A stretch of 64,000 bases of DNA from DATLZU01 sp051293835 (lineage in GTDB: Bacteria > Nitrospirota > Nitrospiria > Nitrospirales > Nitrospiraceae), in the NCBI GenBank assembly GCA_051293835.1, contig JBPKMA010000008.1, forward strand, positions 114,378 through 178,377, written 5' to 3'. The notes beneath the pieces are model-generated. The model did no database searches, was not told the origin of the DNA, and worked only from the letters and a program-made list of their open reading frames with translations. Of this stretch, positions 26,431-35,366 are shown one piece after another. The translations under genes and the position numbers were made by a program. Each line of letters starts with the position of its first letter. Position 1 is the first letter of the stretch.

Positions 26431-27204
26431 CTAGACCGCCCCGCCGACCTCGTCGGCGGCCTTCTCGGCGCCAGGGGCGACTCTCACATCTTCCACTGGC
26501 CCGCCGTCCCAGTACAGCATCCGATGGCAATAGGGACAGGTCTGCAACTCGGTAGATCGTTTGACCTCGGCGACGAGCTGCGGCGGCACCTGCAGCCGAC
26601 ACCCTTGACAGACGCCGTCCCGCACCGGCACCAGCGCCAGGTCTTTGCGCACCGCCTTGAGTTTGGTATAACGGTCGAAGAGCCCCTTGTCGATCGTGGC
26701 GGCCAGCTCCCGCTGCTTGCGGTCCAACTCCGACAGTTCCGCCTCCAATTTCGTCGCCAGCTCTTCGAGCGTTTTCTTTTCTCGGCCGAAGGCGCGCTCC
26801 GCTTCCGCGGCCTTGGCCTGAGCCTCCTTGGCGGTCCGCTGCATCTGCTCAATCTGTTCCATAAGGATCAGGATTTGCTCCTCGATTTCCCCTTTTTTCT
26901 TGTTCGCCATCTCGATTTCGAAGAGATACGCCTGATATTCTTTGTTAGACTTGAGCTCGCTCAGACGGGCTTTCAGCTTCTCCGTCTGCGACTCGTGGGC
27001 TTCCAGATCCCGCTCGCGCGCGCGACGTTCCTTGACTAGCGCCTCCACCGAATCGGCGGTCTCTTTGAGAAGCCGGGCGGCTTCTCGCAGGGGTGCCTCC
27101 GCCTCGGCCAGTCGCTCAGGGATTTTCCGTCGTTGTTCCCTGATCTCAGCGATCCGAAGATCCAGAGTCTGGAGTTCGATGAGGGATGAAAGATGGGGAT
27201 TCAA
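26431..27204 (-). CDS. Coiled-coil protein with C4-type zinc ribbon
   Basis: About 257 residues. The first 180 form a long antiparallel coiled coil rich in E, K, R and A (for example LKARLSELKSNKEYQAYLFE). The C-terminus has a zinc ribbon, CQGC then CPYC about 26 residues later. This is the CT398/DUF164 family, whose members have been linked to flagellar or RNA-related roles without a firm function. The open frame extends back into tRNA-Ile; a TTG at 27204 with AAGGG upstream and the family-like start LNPHLSSLIELQTLD is preferred. It is downstream of rpoD and the tRNA on the same strand. Confidence 0.8.
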   Translation of the reverse strand: MNPHLSSLIELQTLDLRIAEIREQRRKIPERLAEAEAPLREAARLLKETADSVEALVKERRARERDLEAHESQTEKLKARLSELKSNKEYQAYLFEIEMANKKKGEIEEQILILMEQIEQMQRTAKEAQAKAAEAERAFGREKKTLEELATKLEAELSELDRKQRELAATIDKGLFDRYTKLKAVRKDLALVPVRDGVCQGCRLQVPPQLVAEVKRSTELQTCPYCHRMLYWDGGPVEDVRVAPGAEKAADEVGGAV

Positions 27205-27272
27205 ATAGAGCCCTTGCTTTCCTCGGTCCGTGATGCGCACCCGGATGGTCGCTCGGCGTTCCCCCGGCGGCC

Positions 27273-27349
27273 TGGTGGGCCCACTAGGACTCGAACCTAG
27301 GACCAACTGATTATGAGTCAGCCGCTCTGACCACCTGAGCTATGGGCCC
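27273..27349 (-). tRNA. tRNA-Ile2 (CAU anticodon), CCA encoded
   Basis: 77 nt including an encoded CCA. Acceptor GGGCCCA pairs with TGGGCCC; the D-arm is GCTCAGGTGGTCAGAGC; the anticodon stem-loop is CTGACTCATAATCAG with anticodon CAT; the T-arm is CTAGGTTCGAGTCCTAG. The GACTCATAATC pattern is that of the AUA-decoding tRNA-Ile2 whose C34 is modified to lysidine, rather than elongator or initiator Met (no mismatch at 1-72). It lies between rpoD and the zinc-ribbon gene. Confidence 0.88.
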
Positions 27350-27429
27350 GCCTCAGCCGCGGGCCAGGCATCTGTCCCGAGTCCCGCGCATCTCGCCTAT
27401 GTTCCCGATCCTCCATTTCGCACAGTATT

Positions 27430-29235
27430 CTACAGGCTTTCGACGAAGCTGCGCAATTTCTTGCTGCGGCTCGGATGACGCAACTTGCGGAGCGCTTTAG
27501 CTTCGATCTGCCGGATCCGTTCTCGCGTGACCTCAAAGTCCTGTCCGACTTCCTCCAGGGTATGGTCCGTCGCTTCACCAATCCCGAAGCGCTTGCGCAA
27601 CACCTTCTCCTCCCTGGGTGTCAGCGTCTCCAGGGCGCTGTTGATCTGGCGTTGCAGATCATAGCGGATCGCTGCTTCAAGCGGGGAGATCGCCTTCTTG
27701 TCCTCGATGAAGTCGCCCAAATGGCTGTCTTCCTCCTCGCCGATGGGCGTTTCGAGCGAAATGGGTTCGCGGGCGATCTTCAGGATCTTGCGCACCTTGT
27801 CCAAGGGGAGATCCATGCGCTCGGCGATTTCCTCGGGGGTCGGCTCACGCCCCAGTTTCTGCACCAGGTGGCGGGAAGTCCGGATGAGCTTGTTGATCGT
27901 CTCGATCATATGCACCGGGATGCGGATGGTCCTCGCCTGGTCCGCAATTGCGCGGGTGATGGCCTGGCGGATCCACCAGGTCGCATAAGTGCTGAACTTG
28001 TAGCCGCGTTTGTATTCGAATTTGTCCACCGCCTTCATCAGACCGATGTTGCCCTCCTGAATGAGATCAAGGAACTGCAGACCTCGGTTCGTGTACTTCT
28101 TGGCGATGCTGACCACCAGCCGCAGGTTGGCTTCGACCAACTCTGCCTTGCCCCGCTTGACCTTTTCTTCGGCGATGTCCAGCTGGCGGACGGCTTCTTT
28201 GATTTCCTCGGCCGAGACAAGCGCCTCTTCAGTTTCCAATTGCCGGATCCGGGCGCGAGCCGCCTGAAACGTCTTCTTCAATTCCTGAAGCGTCTCCTCC
28301 GACAGACCAGTCTTACGCTTCACGGCTAGCAGATCGCGACGGCTCCGCCCCAGCCGCCGGAGCAGTTCGAGCCCCGCCTCGCCCGACACGCCGAGCTTCC
28401 GCTGGCATTGCGCGATTTCGCACTCGGCTGCTCGAATCTGTTGCGCTAGATCGCGGACCCGCTGGACCATCCGATCCTTCAGAACAGCGTGCAGGTTGAC
28501 CGATTCCATCTTTTCCACGAGCTGTTGCCGGATGGCGTCGATCTGCTTCTTGATTTTCTTCTGCCGGACCGGATCGTTGCCTGCATGCCGGCTCTTTTCG
28601 TAGAGGCTCTTGAGCGTGGAAGACACTTTCCGGACCCCGTTCAGGGCGTCGAGCGTCTTCCGCTTCAACTCCTCGTAATCGCGCTCGACCTCTTCTTCCT
28701 CGAACTCCTCCTCCGTCTCCGTGACGGGGACGATCTCCCGGACATCGATCTTTCCGTTCTTGAGCTGGTCGCGCAACGACAAGACGAATTCGATCGTCAT
28801 CGGCATGCCGTACACGACCGAAGCGATTTCTTTTTTCCCCTCCTCGATGCGCTTGGCGATCTCGATCTCGCCTTCCCGGCTGAGCAGCGCGACGCTGCCC
28901 ATTTCTTTCAGATAGAGCCGGACCGGATCGTCCGTGCGGCTGAGTGCGCCGGGCGAGAGATCGATCTCCTTTTCGCCTTCTTCAATCGTCTCGCCGTCCT
29001 CAATCTCCTCAGCCATCTCTTCGTGTTCGCCAGCCTTCTGGAAGCGTTCGCTGTCGGCCGTATCGACGATCTCGATGTCCATTTCGCCGAACATCGTCAT
29101 GAGATTCCCGAATTGTTCGGAGGACACCACTTCGGCCGGTAACGTGCTGTTCAGTTCGTCGTACGTCAGAAACCCCTTCTCCTTCCCGAGCGAGATCAGC
29201 TTCTTCACTTCGCCGATCAATTCTTGTTTCGGCAT
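27430..29235 (-). CDS. rpoD: RNA polymerase primary sigma factor RpoD (sigma-70)
   Basis: Housekeeping sigma factor of 601 residues. Region 1.1-like N-terminus (about 1-80), region 1.2 with DPVRLYLKEMG and SREGEIEIAKRIE, a large acidic non-conserved region (about 170-370), region 2 with NLRLVVSIAKKYTNRGLQFLDLIQEG and YATWWIRQAITRAIADQ (given as motifs), region 3, and region 4 with the HTH VTRERIRQIEAKALRKLRH. It follows dnaG by 22 nt, the classic macromolecular-synthesis arrangement. Its -10/-35 specificity fits the TTGACA/TATAAT promoters seen elsewhere in the window. Confidence 0.97.
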   Translation of the reverse strand: MPKQELIGEVKKLISLGKEKGFLTYDELNSTLPAEVVSSEQFGNLMTMFGEMDIEIVDTADSERFQKAGEHEEMAEEIEDGETIEEGEKEIDLSPGALSRTDDPVRLYLKEMGSVALLSREGEIEIAKRIEEGKKEIASVVYGMPMTIEFVLSLRDQLKNGKIDVREIVPVTETEEEFEEEEVERDYEELKRKTLDALNGVRKVSSTLKSLYEKSRHAGNDPVRQKKIKKQIDAIRQQLVEKMESVNLHAVLKDRMVQRVRDLAQQIRAAECEIAQCQRKLGVSGEAGLELLRRLGRSRRDLLAVKRKTGLSEETLQELKKTFQAARARIRQLETEEALVSAEEIKEAVRQLDIAEEKVKRGKAELVEANLRLVVSIAKKYTNRGLQFLDLIQEGNIGLMKAVDKFEYKRGYKFSTYATWWIRQAITRAIADQARTIRIPVHMIETINKLIRTSRHLVQKLGREPTPEEIAERMDLPLDKVRKILKIAREPISLETPIGEEEDSHLGDFIEDKKAISPLEAAIRYDLQRQINSALETLTPREEKVLRKRFGIGEATDHTLEEVGQDFEVTRERIRQIEAKALRKLRHPSRSKKLRSFVESL

Positions 29236-29257
29236 AGCGACTCCTTCGCAGACAACA

Positions 29258-31081
29258 TTACACGGCGGATGACCGGACCGCGGCTTTTCTGATGCGCCAT
29301 TCGTTGACCTGAGCGTTCAAGGCCTGGACATCCTCGACCCGCCCCTCGCGCTCCGCCGCCTTGAGTTGCGCGATCAACTCCCGCAACCTCGTTTCGGCCA
29401 GCTTGCGCTCCAGGACGGCCAGGCAGTCCCGGATATACTCTTGGATATCGTCATAGGGTTGGTCCGCCAGCGACAGTTCGGTGGCCAACGGCCCGCATTC
29501 AGCATCATCAACCACCTCGTCCAGCACTTCTCGTAACCGAACCTGCCCGTCCCCATCGAGATTCTTGAGCGCACTTTCGACAATTCGGCGGCAGGCTTGG
29601 TCCAAAAACAGCTCAGGCCGGAGTCGCCGGACATCGGCTGGCGACAGTTGTCCGTGCAGTAGAAAGTGGACAAGATCACGCTCCTCGGGGTTGATCTTGG
29701 GACGCACCGGTGACGACCGGGGCTGAGCGGCCTGGCCGTTCCATCTGGCCTTAGGTTCTCGAGCCAGCAGGGCGGGATAGCGCTCGATCAGCCGCTGTTG
29801 ACTGATCCCTAAGCGTTCCGCCACGACGCGGAAGCGTTCTTCCTTTTCGATCGGGTGGGTGCTCTTTTGGAGCACCCGCAGGATGTCGTCCACGCTTCTG
29901 ATCCGATCTTCGAGGGTTCCCGAGCCCGCATTCTTCAGACAATGTTCCAGAGCGAAATCGAGCAGGCTGGGCGCCCGTTCCTGCAACGCAAGGAACGCCT
30001 CCGCTCCGCGCACTCTGACAAAAGTATCCGGATCGTCGCCGTCGGGCAGCGACACGACCCGCACGGCGATCCCACTGTTCACGAACAGATCCAACGATCG
30101 CAGCGCAGCCCGAACTCCGGCGGGATCCGGGTCGAACAGGAGCACCACTTTGGACACGATCGGACGGATCTTCTGAATATGGTCGGCAGTCAGGGCCGTG
30201 CCAAGCGTCGCCACGACGTTGCAGATGCCAACCTGATGCAGAGCAATCACGTCGAAGTAACCTTCGACAATGACGAGGCTACCGCTCTTTCCCGCGGCTT
30301 CGCGTGCCAGATCCAATCCGAACAGCGTCTGGCCTTTCTTGAAGAGCGGCGTATCGGGAGAGTTCAGATACTTCGGCGTTCCTCCCTCCAACACTCGACC
30401 GCCGAATCCGACGACGCGCTTCCGCTGATCGCGGATGGGAAACATCACGCGGGCACGAAACACATCGTAGTATCCCCCTGCGCCTGGGTTTCCCAGCACT
30501 GGCTTGCGGGCTGCCGCCAGGCCCGCCACCGCCAGATCACCGGGATTAAATCCCTCGCGGGTCAACGCCTTCACCAGCGCGTCCCACCCCGGAGGGGCAA
30601 AGCCGAGCCCGAATCGCTCACTGATCTCCGGCTGAATCCCGCGCCCGATTAGATACGCCTGTGCCTCCTTGCCCGGCCTCGTATTCCACAGGTTATGCTG
30701 AAACCATGCCGCGGCAGCCTGATTGACTTTCTCCAGGAACACCCGATTGGCCGCGTGGGGGTCCTGTCCCCTGCCCGCAGGGTCCGGCACAACCACCCCG
30801 ACCTGTTGGCCGAGTTGGCGAACGACCTCGGGGAAGCTGGAACCGGTCATTTTCATTAGGAACGAAAAGACGTTCCCACCGACTTTGCAGCCAAAGCAAT
30901 GAAAAATCTGGCGTGACGGACTCACATGGAAAGAAGGCGTTTTTTCGTGATGAAAAGGGCAGAGACCCCGGAAGTTTTGTCCGACCTTGGAGAGGGCGAC
31001 GTGCTGGCCGACCACCTCTACAATATCAACTCGGTCCCGAATTTGGTTGATGATTTCGTCAGCGATCAGGCCCCGCCCCAC
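29258..31081 (-). CDS. dnaG: DNA primase
   Basis: Synthesises RNA primers for replication. It has 607 residues: an N-terminal CHC2 zinc finger (Cys41, His44, Cys62, Cys65 in CPFHHEKTPSFH and IFHCFGC), the catalytic core with Toprim acidic motifs (VIVEGYFDVIAL, LLFDPDPAG) and a C-terminal helicase-binding region (about 440-600). The start is GTG at 31081, matching the family's short N-terminus (MGRGLIADEIINQI). It precedes rpoD. A palindrome-bearing promoter region lies upstream. Confidence 0.96.
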   Translation of the reverse strand: MGRGLIADEIINQIRDRVDIVEVVGQHVALSKVGQNFRGLCPFHHEKTPSFHVSPSRQIFHCFGCKVGGNVFSFLMKMTGSSFPEVVRQLGQQVGVVVPDPAGRGQDPHAANRVFLEKVNQAAAAWFQHNLWNTRPGKEAQAYLIGRGIQPEISERFGLGFAPPGWDALVKALTREGFNPGDLAVAGLAAARKPVLGNPGAGGYYDVFRARVMFPIRDQRKRVVGFGGRVLEGGTPKYLNSPDTPLFKKGQTLFGLDLAREAAGKSGSLVIVEGYFDVIALHQVGICNVVATLGTALTADHIQKIRPIVSKVVLLFDPDPAGVRAALRSLDLFVNSGIAVRVVSLPDGDDPDTFVRVRGAEAFLALQERAPSLLDFALEHCLKNAGSGTLEDRIRSVDDILRVLQKSTHPIEKEERFRVVAERLGISQQRLIERYPALLAREPKARWNGQAAQPRSSPVRPKINPEERDLVHFLLHGQLSPADVRRLRPELFLDQACRRIVESALKNLDGDGQVRLREVLDEVVDDAECGPLATELSLADQPYDDIQEYIRDCLAVLERKLAETRLRELIAQLKAAEREGRVEDVQALNAQVNEWRIRKAAVRSSAV

Positions 31082-31157
31082 AGCGGCACAGACTCCGTCT
31101 GGTTGAGTGTACTCTCCGACAGAACCCGGACAAGTATCAGCCGGCGGATCGGAAAAA

Positions 31158-31197
31158 TTGACCGGTCAACCTAACAAACGAACCGGCAAACTGTCAA
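31158..31197 (-). promoter_or_regulatory. Candidate dnaG-rpoD promoter with 12-bp palindrome
   Basis: TTGACA (31197-31192), a 17-nt spacer and a poor -10 TTAGGT (31174-31169) point at dnaG. The perfect palindrome TTGACCGGTCAA (31158-31169) begins at the end of the -10. It could be an operator; the promoter call is tentative because the -10 is weak. Confidence 0.4.
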
Positions 31198-31214
31198 TGC
31201 GACGGACCAGCGCC

Positions 31215-31559
31215 TCACCCAGGCGGCCAGGTCATGTGTCGGCCGCCAAGCAAATGAAAATGAAGGTGAAACACCGTCTGCCCACCGTACGATCCGACAT
31301 TGGTGACGACCCGATAGCCGGCCCCCGCCAGACCCCGCTCTTTCGCAATCTCCTTGCAGACGAGCATGAGATGGCCCAACAACCCGGCGTCGTTCTCGCC
31401 CGCCTCTTGCACAGACTGGATATGTCGTTTAGGAATCACAAGAATATGCGTCGGCGCTTGGGGATTGATATCTTCGAAGGCCAGGGAAAGTTCGTCTTGA
31501 CGAACTAGCTTGGCAGGTATACTTCCTTCGACGATCCGACAAAAAACACAAGTGTTCAC
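31215..31559 (-). CDS. HIT-family nucleotide hydrolase (HinT-like)
   Basis: Purine nucleoside phosphoramidase-type HIT protein of 114 residues. The N-terminus has CVFCRIVEGSIPA with the Cys pair seen in the HinT branch, and the active site HLHFHLLGGRH is the histidine triad near the C-terminus. Full length for the family. It is the last gene of the his run, 10 nt downstream of hisIE. Hydrolysis of adenylated side products of aminoacyl-tRNA synthetases is the family role. Confidence 0.93.
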   Translation of the reverse strand: MNTCVFCRIVEGSIPAKLVRQDELSLAFEDINPQAPTHILVIPKRHIQSVQEAGENDAGLLGHLMLVCKEIAKERGLAGAGYRVVTNVGSYGGQTVFHLHFHLLGGRHMTWPPG

Positions 31560-31569
31560 GCGCGGCTCC

Positions 31570-32241
31570 TCACGACTGGGCGGAACGCAACCCCGACTTG
31601 CCGTACCGCTTGGCCAATTCCTGATAGACCTCGTCGAGCGTGATCCGGTGATAACCCAGAACCAGCAAGGTGTGGAACAGCAGATCGGCCACTTCGTAAA
31701 CGATATCCTCCCGCTTGCCGTTTTTAGCCGCCAGCAGGACTTCGCCCGCTTCCTCGGCGACTTTCTTCAGAATCCGATCGCCCCCCCCTTCCAACAAGGT
31801 GGAGACATAGGAGCCGGATTTCGGCGACGCGCACCGATCCTGAATTGTCTGATAAATCCGTTCCAGAATTCCGCCGAAGGCCTCGGTCGTTTTGCCCGTG
31901 TTGGGTATCCCCTGGGCGGTCACCCGGTTAAAAAAGCAGGACCGCTCGCCGGTATGGCAAGTCGGGCCGACCGGCTCGGCTTTGACCAACACAGTATCCC
32001 GATCGCAATCGACAAAGAGATCCCTGACCACGAGCCGATGGCCGGAGGTCTCCCCTTTTTCCCACAGCTTGTTTCGGGACCGGCTCCAAAAATGGACGGA
32101 ACGGGTTTCCAGCGTCTTGTGGATCGCCTCGCGGTTCATGTACCCCAACATCAGAACCGTGCCGTCCCGCCAATCTTGGACCACTGCGGGGATCAACCCT
32201 TGCTCGTCGAAAGTTAAGGTTATGGAACTCTGATCGTTCAT
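31570..32241 (-). CDS. hisI: Bifunctional phosphoribosyl-AMP cyclohydrolase / phosphoribosyl-ATP pyrophosphatase
   Basis: HisIE fusion that performs steps 2 and 3 of histidine synthesis. It has 223 residues. The N-terminal HisI domain (about 1-125) carries the metal site in DCDRDTVLVK and CHTGERSCFFN; the C-terminal HisE domain (about 130-215) has GSYVSTLLEGGGDRILKKV and EEAGEVLLAAKNG, split here into motifs. The fusion accounts for both activities, so no separate hisE is needed. It lies downstream of hisF. Confidence 0.96.
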   Translation of the reverse strand: MNDQSSITLTFDEQGLIPAVVQDWRDGTVLMLGYMNREAIHKTLETRSVHFWSRSRNKLWEKGETSGHRLVVRDLFVDCDRDTVLVKAEPVGPTCHTGERSCFFNRVTAQGIPNTGKTTEAFGGILERIYQTIQDRCASPKSGSYVSTLLEGGGDRILKKVAEEAGEVLLAAKNGKREDIVYEVADLLFHTLLVLGYHRITLDEVYQELAKRYGKSGLRSAQS

Positions 32242-32289
32242 TCTCGTTTGCCGACTAATTCGCTATTCGCTGTTCGCCATCTTCTTTTG

Positions 32290-33093
32290 TCACCCAGCCG
32301 TCGTTTCAGCCGGAACCATCCTCACCGCCACCCCTCGTTCACGCAAGTACTGCTTGACCTGAGGAATCGTGTACGCTCGATAATGGAAGATCGACGCCGC
32401 TAGGACCGCGTCGGCCAGACCGATGGCGAGCCCCTGGTAGAGATGCTCTAGCGTCCCCGCCCCACCGGAGGCGATGACCGGAACGGACACGGCCTGGGCG
32501 ACCGCCCGCACCAGTTCCAGATCGTACCCTTCCTGGGTCCCGTCCCGATCCATACTGGTCAAGAGAATCTCTCCGGCTCCGTAGCTCTCCATGCGGCGGG
32601 CCCAGTCGACCACCGACAAGCCGGTCGAGTTCCGACCGCCATGAGTGTAGACTTCCCACTCACCCGATGCGCCGGAGGGTTCGCTGTTTCGGCACCGCTT
32701 GGCGTCGATGGCCACCACAATGCACTGCGTGCCGAACCGCTCGGCCGCCTGCCGTACGAATTCCGGATTCTCGACCGCGGCCGTATTGATGCTGACTTTG
32801 TCCGCCCCAGCTTTCAGCAACGCCCTGATGTCCTCCAAGGTCTTGACCCCGCCTCCTATTGTGAGGGGCATAAAGACCCGCTCGGCGGTTCGCTCCACAA
32901 CATCCAGGATTGTCTTACGGTTCTCATACGATGCGGTGATATCCAGGAAACAGAGTTCATCAGCGCCTTCCCGGTCATAGACCGTCGCAACTTCGACCGG
33001 ATCGCCGGCATCGCGTAGGTTGACAAACCCCACTCCCTTCACCACCCGGCCGTCCTTAACATCCAGACAGGGAATGACCCGCTTGGTCAGCAT
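32290..33093 (-). CDS. hisF: Imidazole glycerol phosphate synthase cyclase subunit
   Basis: TIM-barrel subunit that uses ammonia from HisH to form imidazole glycerol phosphate and AICAR. It has 267 residues. MLTKRVIPCLDVKDGRVVKG with catalytic Asp11, PLTIGGGVKTLED, LLTSMDRDGTQEGYDLEL with the second catalytic Asp, and VIASGGAGTLEHL are diagnostic. It carries a short insertion around residues 134-145 (CRNSEPSGASGEWE), which is a common site of length variation. Confidence 0.97.
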   Translation of the reverse strand: MLTKRVIPCLDVKDGRVVKGVGFVNLRDAGDPVEVATVYDREGADELCFLDITASYENRKTILDVVERTAERVFMPLTIGGGVKTLEDIRALLKAGADKVSINTAAVENPEFVRQAAERFGTQCIVVAIDAKRCRNSEPSGASGEWEVYTHGGRNSTGLSVVDWARRMESYGAGEILLTSMDRDGTQEGYDLELVRAVAQAVSVPVIASGGAGTLEHLYQGLAIGLADAVLAASIFHYRAYTIPQVKQYLRERGVAVRMVPAETTAG

Positions 33094-33171
33094 GGCCGTT
33101 TGCTTTGCAAACTCCCAGCCCGCGGACGCCGCGCAAGGTTGTGCACTCAGTGCCTTGAGCCGCTTGCGCTC

Positions 33172-33891
33172 CTAACCTGCGGCCGCGATCGCGGCCGCGA
33201 GGTCCAACTTTCCCTCATAGAGGGCTTTCCCGACGATCACGCCTTCCACGCGAGAGCCCAGCGCCTTGATCGCCAGCACATCCTCCACACTCGCAATGCC
33301 GCCGGACGCGATGACCGGGACTGCCGACGCGTCGACGACCTCCCGCAAGGCCTCCAGGTTGGGCCCGCTCAGCATCCCGTCTTTAGCGATGTCCGTGTAA
33401 ACCACTGCACCTAAGGGATAACCCGCAATGCTCTTGAGCAAATCCACCGCACGGGTGTTCGACACGCTAGTCCAACCCCGCACGGCCACATGGCCATCAC
33501 GCGCGTCCAGCCCCAGGACGATGCGAAGCGGAAATTCCCGACATGCCTGCTCCAACAATGCCCGGTCGAGCAAGGCCGCCGTCCCCAACACCACCCGAGC
33601 CACACCGGCGTCCAGATAGCGACGGACCGTATCCATCGTCCGAATCCCCCCTCCCACCTGCACCTTGGCCGATACCGCTTTCACGACGGCATCGATCTGG
33701 CCTAGGTTTGTTGGCTCTCCCGCGACCGCTCCGTCGAGATCCACCACATGGATCAGCGTCGCGCCAAGCCGCTGCCAGCCCAACGCCACGCCAGAAACAT
33801 CGTCCGAATAAACGGTCTCGGCGGCCAAGTCTCCCTGTCGCAGACGGACACACCGCCCGCCTTTCAGATCGATCGCAGGAATCACCAGCAT
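33172..33891 (-). CDS. hisA: Phosphoribosylformimino-5-aminoimidazole carboxamide ribotide isomerase
   Basis: TIM-barrel isomerase (ProFAR isomerase), step 4 of histidine synthesis. It has 239 residues. MLVIPAIDLKGGRCVRLRQG carries the catalytic Asp8 region, VQVGGGIRTMDTV and YTDIAKDGMLSGPN the second catalytic Asp, and VIASGGIASVEDV the phosphate-binding loop. It lies between the lipoprotein gene and hisF. Confidence 0.97.
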   Translation of the reverse strand: MLVIPAIDLKGGRCVRLRQGDLAAETVYSDDVSGVALGWQRLGATLIHVVDLDGAVAGEPTNLGQIDAVVKAVSAKVQVGGGIRTMDTVRRYLDAGVARVVLGTAALLDRALLEQACREFPLRIVLGLDARDGHVAVRGWTSVSNTRAVDLLKSIAGYPLGAVVYTDIAKDGMLSGPNLEALREVVDASAVPVIASGGIASVEDVLAIKALGSRVEGVIVGKALYEGKLDLAAAIAAAG

Positions 33892-33926
33892 CGCCTACTG
33901 CCCACTTGAGCTGGCGCAGGATCGCT

Positions 33927-34691
33927 CTATGATGCCGTCCCGAACGGGAAGTCTCGTAAAACCAGCTCCGCCCCATAGGCGGCCAATTCGTCGGCCGTCA
34001 CGAACGCGCCCTTGCGCTGGATGAACCCGATCAGATCTTCGTTCATGGGGCGCTGCTTTTCGTAATAGTTCCCTTCCCACAGGAGCGTTCCGTCCCGCGC
34101 CACCAATTTCATTTCGAATCCGACCGCGGCCGGATCAGCCCCCAGCCGGCTCCCGACCCGCTCCTTGTACACCAACACCCTTCCGACCAGCACGGCATCT
34201 GCCGACATCCGATCGGCAAGCCGTTGAGCCAGCGCTTCGCGAGAGAGGTTTTCATGCTTGCCGGACAACTCCTTCGCTGCCTTGTCCGCTTCGTCCAGCG
34301 ACAAGACCAGCAACCCCTTCCTCGCCCGCAACCGATTCCAAATCATGCGGGTGACTTTTTCCGGCGCGGATGACGGCACAACCGACGTCGGGCGGGAAGC
34401 GGTTTCACTAGCCGGCGGAACGGCCACGGAAATATCGGAGGCCTTGGCGCCGGCCGGAACCTGGAAGCGCGGTTCCAGCGGATCCACCACCTGAGGCGTG
34501 GTCAAGGCGTCAAACGGCACCACGGCAATTGTCTGCACCCGATACTTTTCCAGATCCGGCGACACCTTCACGGTGACTTTGGACGGCCCGCATCCACTCA
34601 GCACCGCCCACGCCACAGACAAAGCCACCCAGACCGCGAGCGCGGCGCGGAACGGCCCGCTACTTCCAAGGCCCCGGCGGCGCTTAGTCAT
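33927..34691 (-). CDS. Lipoprotein of unknown function inside the his operon
   Basis: 254 residues from the ATG at 34691, which overlaps the hisH stop codon (ATGA). A long positively charged N-terminus and hydrophobic stretch end in the lipobox LSGC with Cys34. The mature part has VQTIAVVPFDALTTP, a Ser/Pro-rich linker (about 95-120), then DAVLVGRVLVYKERVG and DGTLLWEGNYYEKQRP, patterns seen in GNA1162/LPS-assembly-type outer-membrane lipoproteins. No histidine-pathway motif is present. Its ATGA coupling means it is translated with the his genes. Function unknown. Confidence 0.72.
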   Translation of the reverse strand: MTKRRRGLGSSGPFRAALAVWVALSVAWAVLSGCGPSKVTVKVSPDLEKYRVQTIAVVPFDALTTPQVVDPLEPRFQVPAGAKASDISVAVPPASETASRPTSVVPSSAPEKVTRMIWNRLRARKGLLVLSLDEADKAAKELSGKHENLSREALAQRLADRMSADAVLVGRVLVYKERVGSRLGADPAAVGFEMKLVARDGTLLWEGNYYEKQRPMNEDLIGFIQRKGAFVTADELAAYGAELVLRDFPFGTAS

Positions 34692-35332
34692 CCCCAATCT
34701 CCGAAGTTCTTCACCATTCGGAGACCCACAGCCTGGCTTTTCTCCGGATGGAACTGGCAAGCGACGATGTTGTCACGCCAGACGCTGGACGCAAACCGCA
34801 GGCCATAGTCGGTCACGCTGGCGACCACGGCCGGATCCTCCGGCTCCACATAATACGAATGCACGAAATAGCAGAAGCTTTCCGTCCCGATGTTCCGAAA
34901 GAGCGGCGCAGGCTTCTCGATCATGACGGCATTCCAGCCTATGTGCGGAATCTTGAAGGCCGGGCCGTCGCTTTTTCCTGTGTCCCCGCTTCCCGCCCCA
35001 TCAAAGCGAAAGCGTTTGACCCGACCAGGGATGAGATCCAGACCCTTGTGGATGCCGAACTCCTCGCTTTCGGTGAACAGGACCTGCAGGCCGAGACAGA
35101 TGCCGAGAAACGGCTTGCCCGTCCCGATGGCGCGCAGGATTGGATCGATGAGATCATACCGGTCGAGATTCGCCATGCAATCGGCAAACGCCCCGACGCC
35201 CGGCAACACGACATGCGTAGCATCGTGGATCACCCGCGGGTCTCGGGTCACAACCGCGCGATGCCCTACCGCTTCGAACGCCTTGTGGACGCTCCGCAGG
35301 TTCCCCATTCCATAGTCGATAATGGCGATCAT
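34688..35332 (-). CDS. hisH: Imidazole glycerol phosphate synthase glutaminase subunit
   Basis: Class I glutamine amidotransferase that feeds ammonia to HisF. It has 214 residues from the ATG at 35332; the upstream open frame is the antisense-like shadow of hisB and is not used. MIAIIDYGMGNLRSV is the family start, the nucleophile is Cys79 in GICLGLQVLF, and the His/Glu pair is in CQFHPEKSQ. hisF lies two genes further downstream. Confidence 0.97.
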   Translation of the reverse strand: MIAIIDYGMGNLRSVHKAFEAVGHRAVVTRDPRVIHDATHVVLPGVGAFADCMANLDRYDLIDPILRAIGTGKPFLGICLGLQVLFTESEEFGIHKGLDLIPGRVKRFRFDGAGSGDTGKSDGPAFKIPHIGWNAVMIEKPAPLFRNIGTESFCYFVHSYYVEPEDPAVVASVTDYGLRFASSVWRDNIVACQFHPEKSQAVGLRMVKNFGDWG

Positions 35333-35366
35333 GGCGAGCGTGATGCGCGAGGTTCGGCGGAATGTG

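Noticed and set aside
28489..29142. Leu/Asp-rich plus-strand frame opposite rpoD
   Set aside because: Mirror of the acidic rpoD region.
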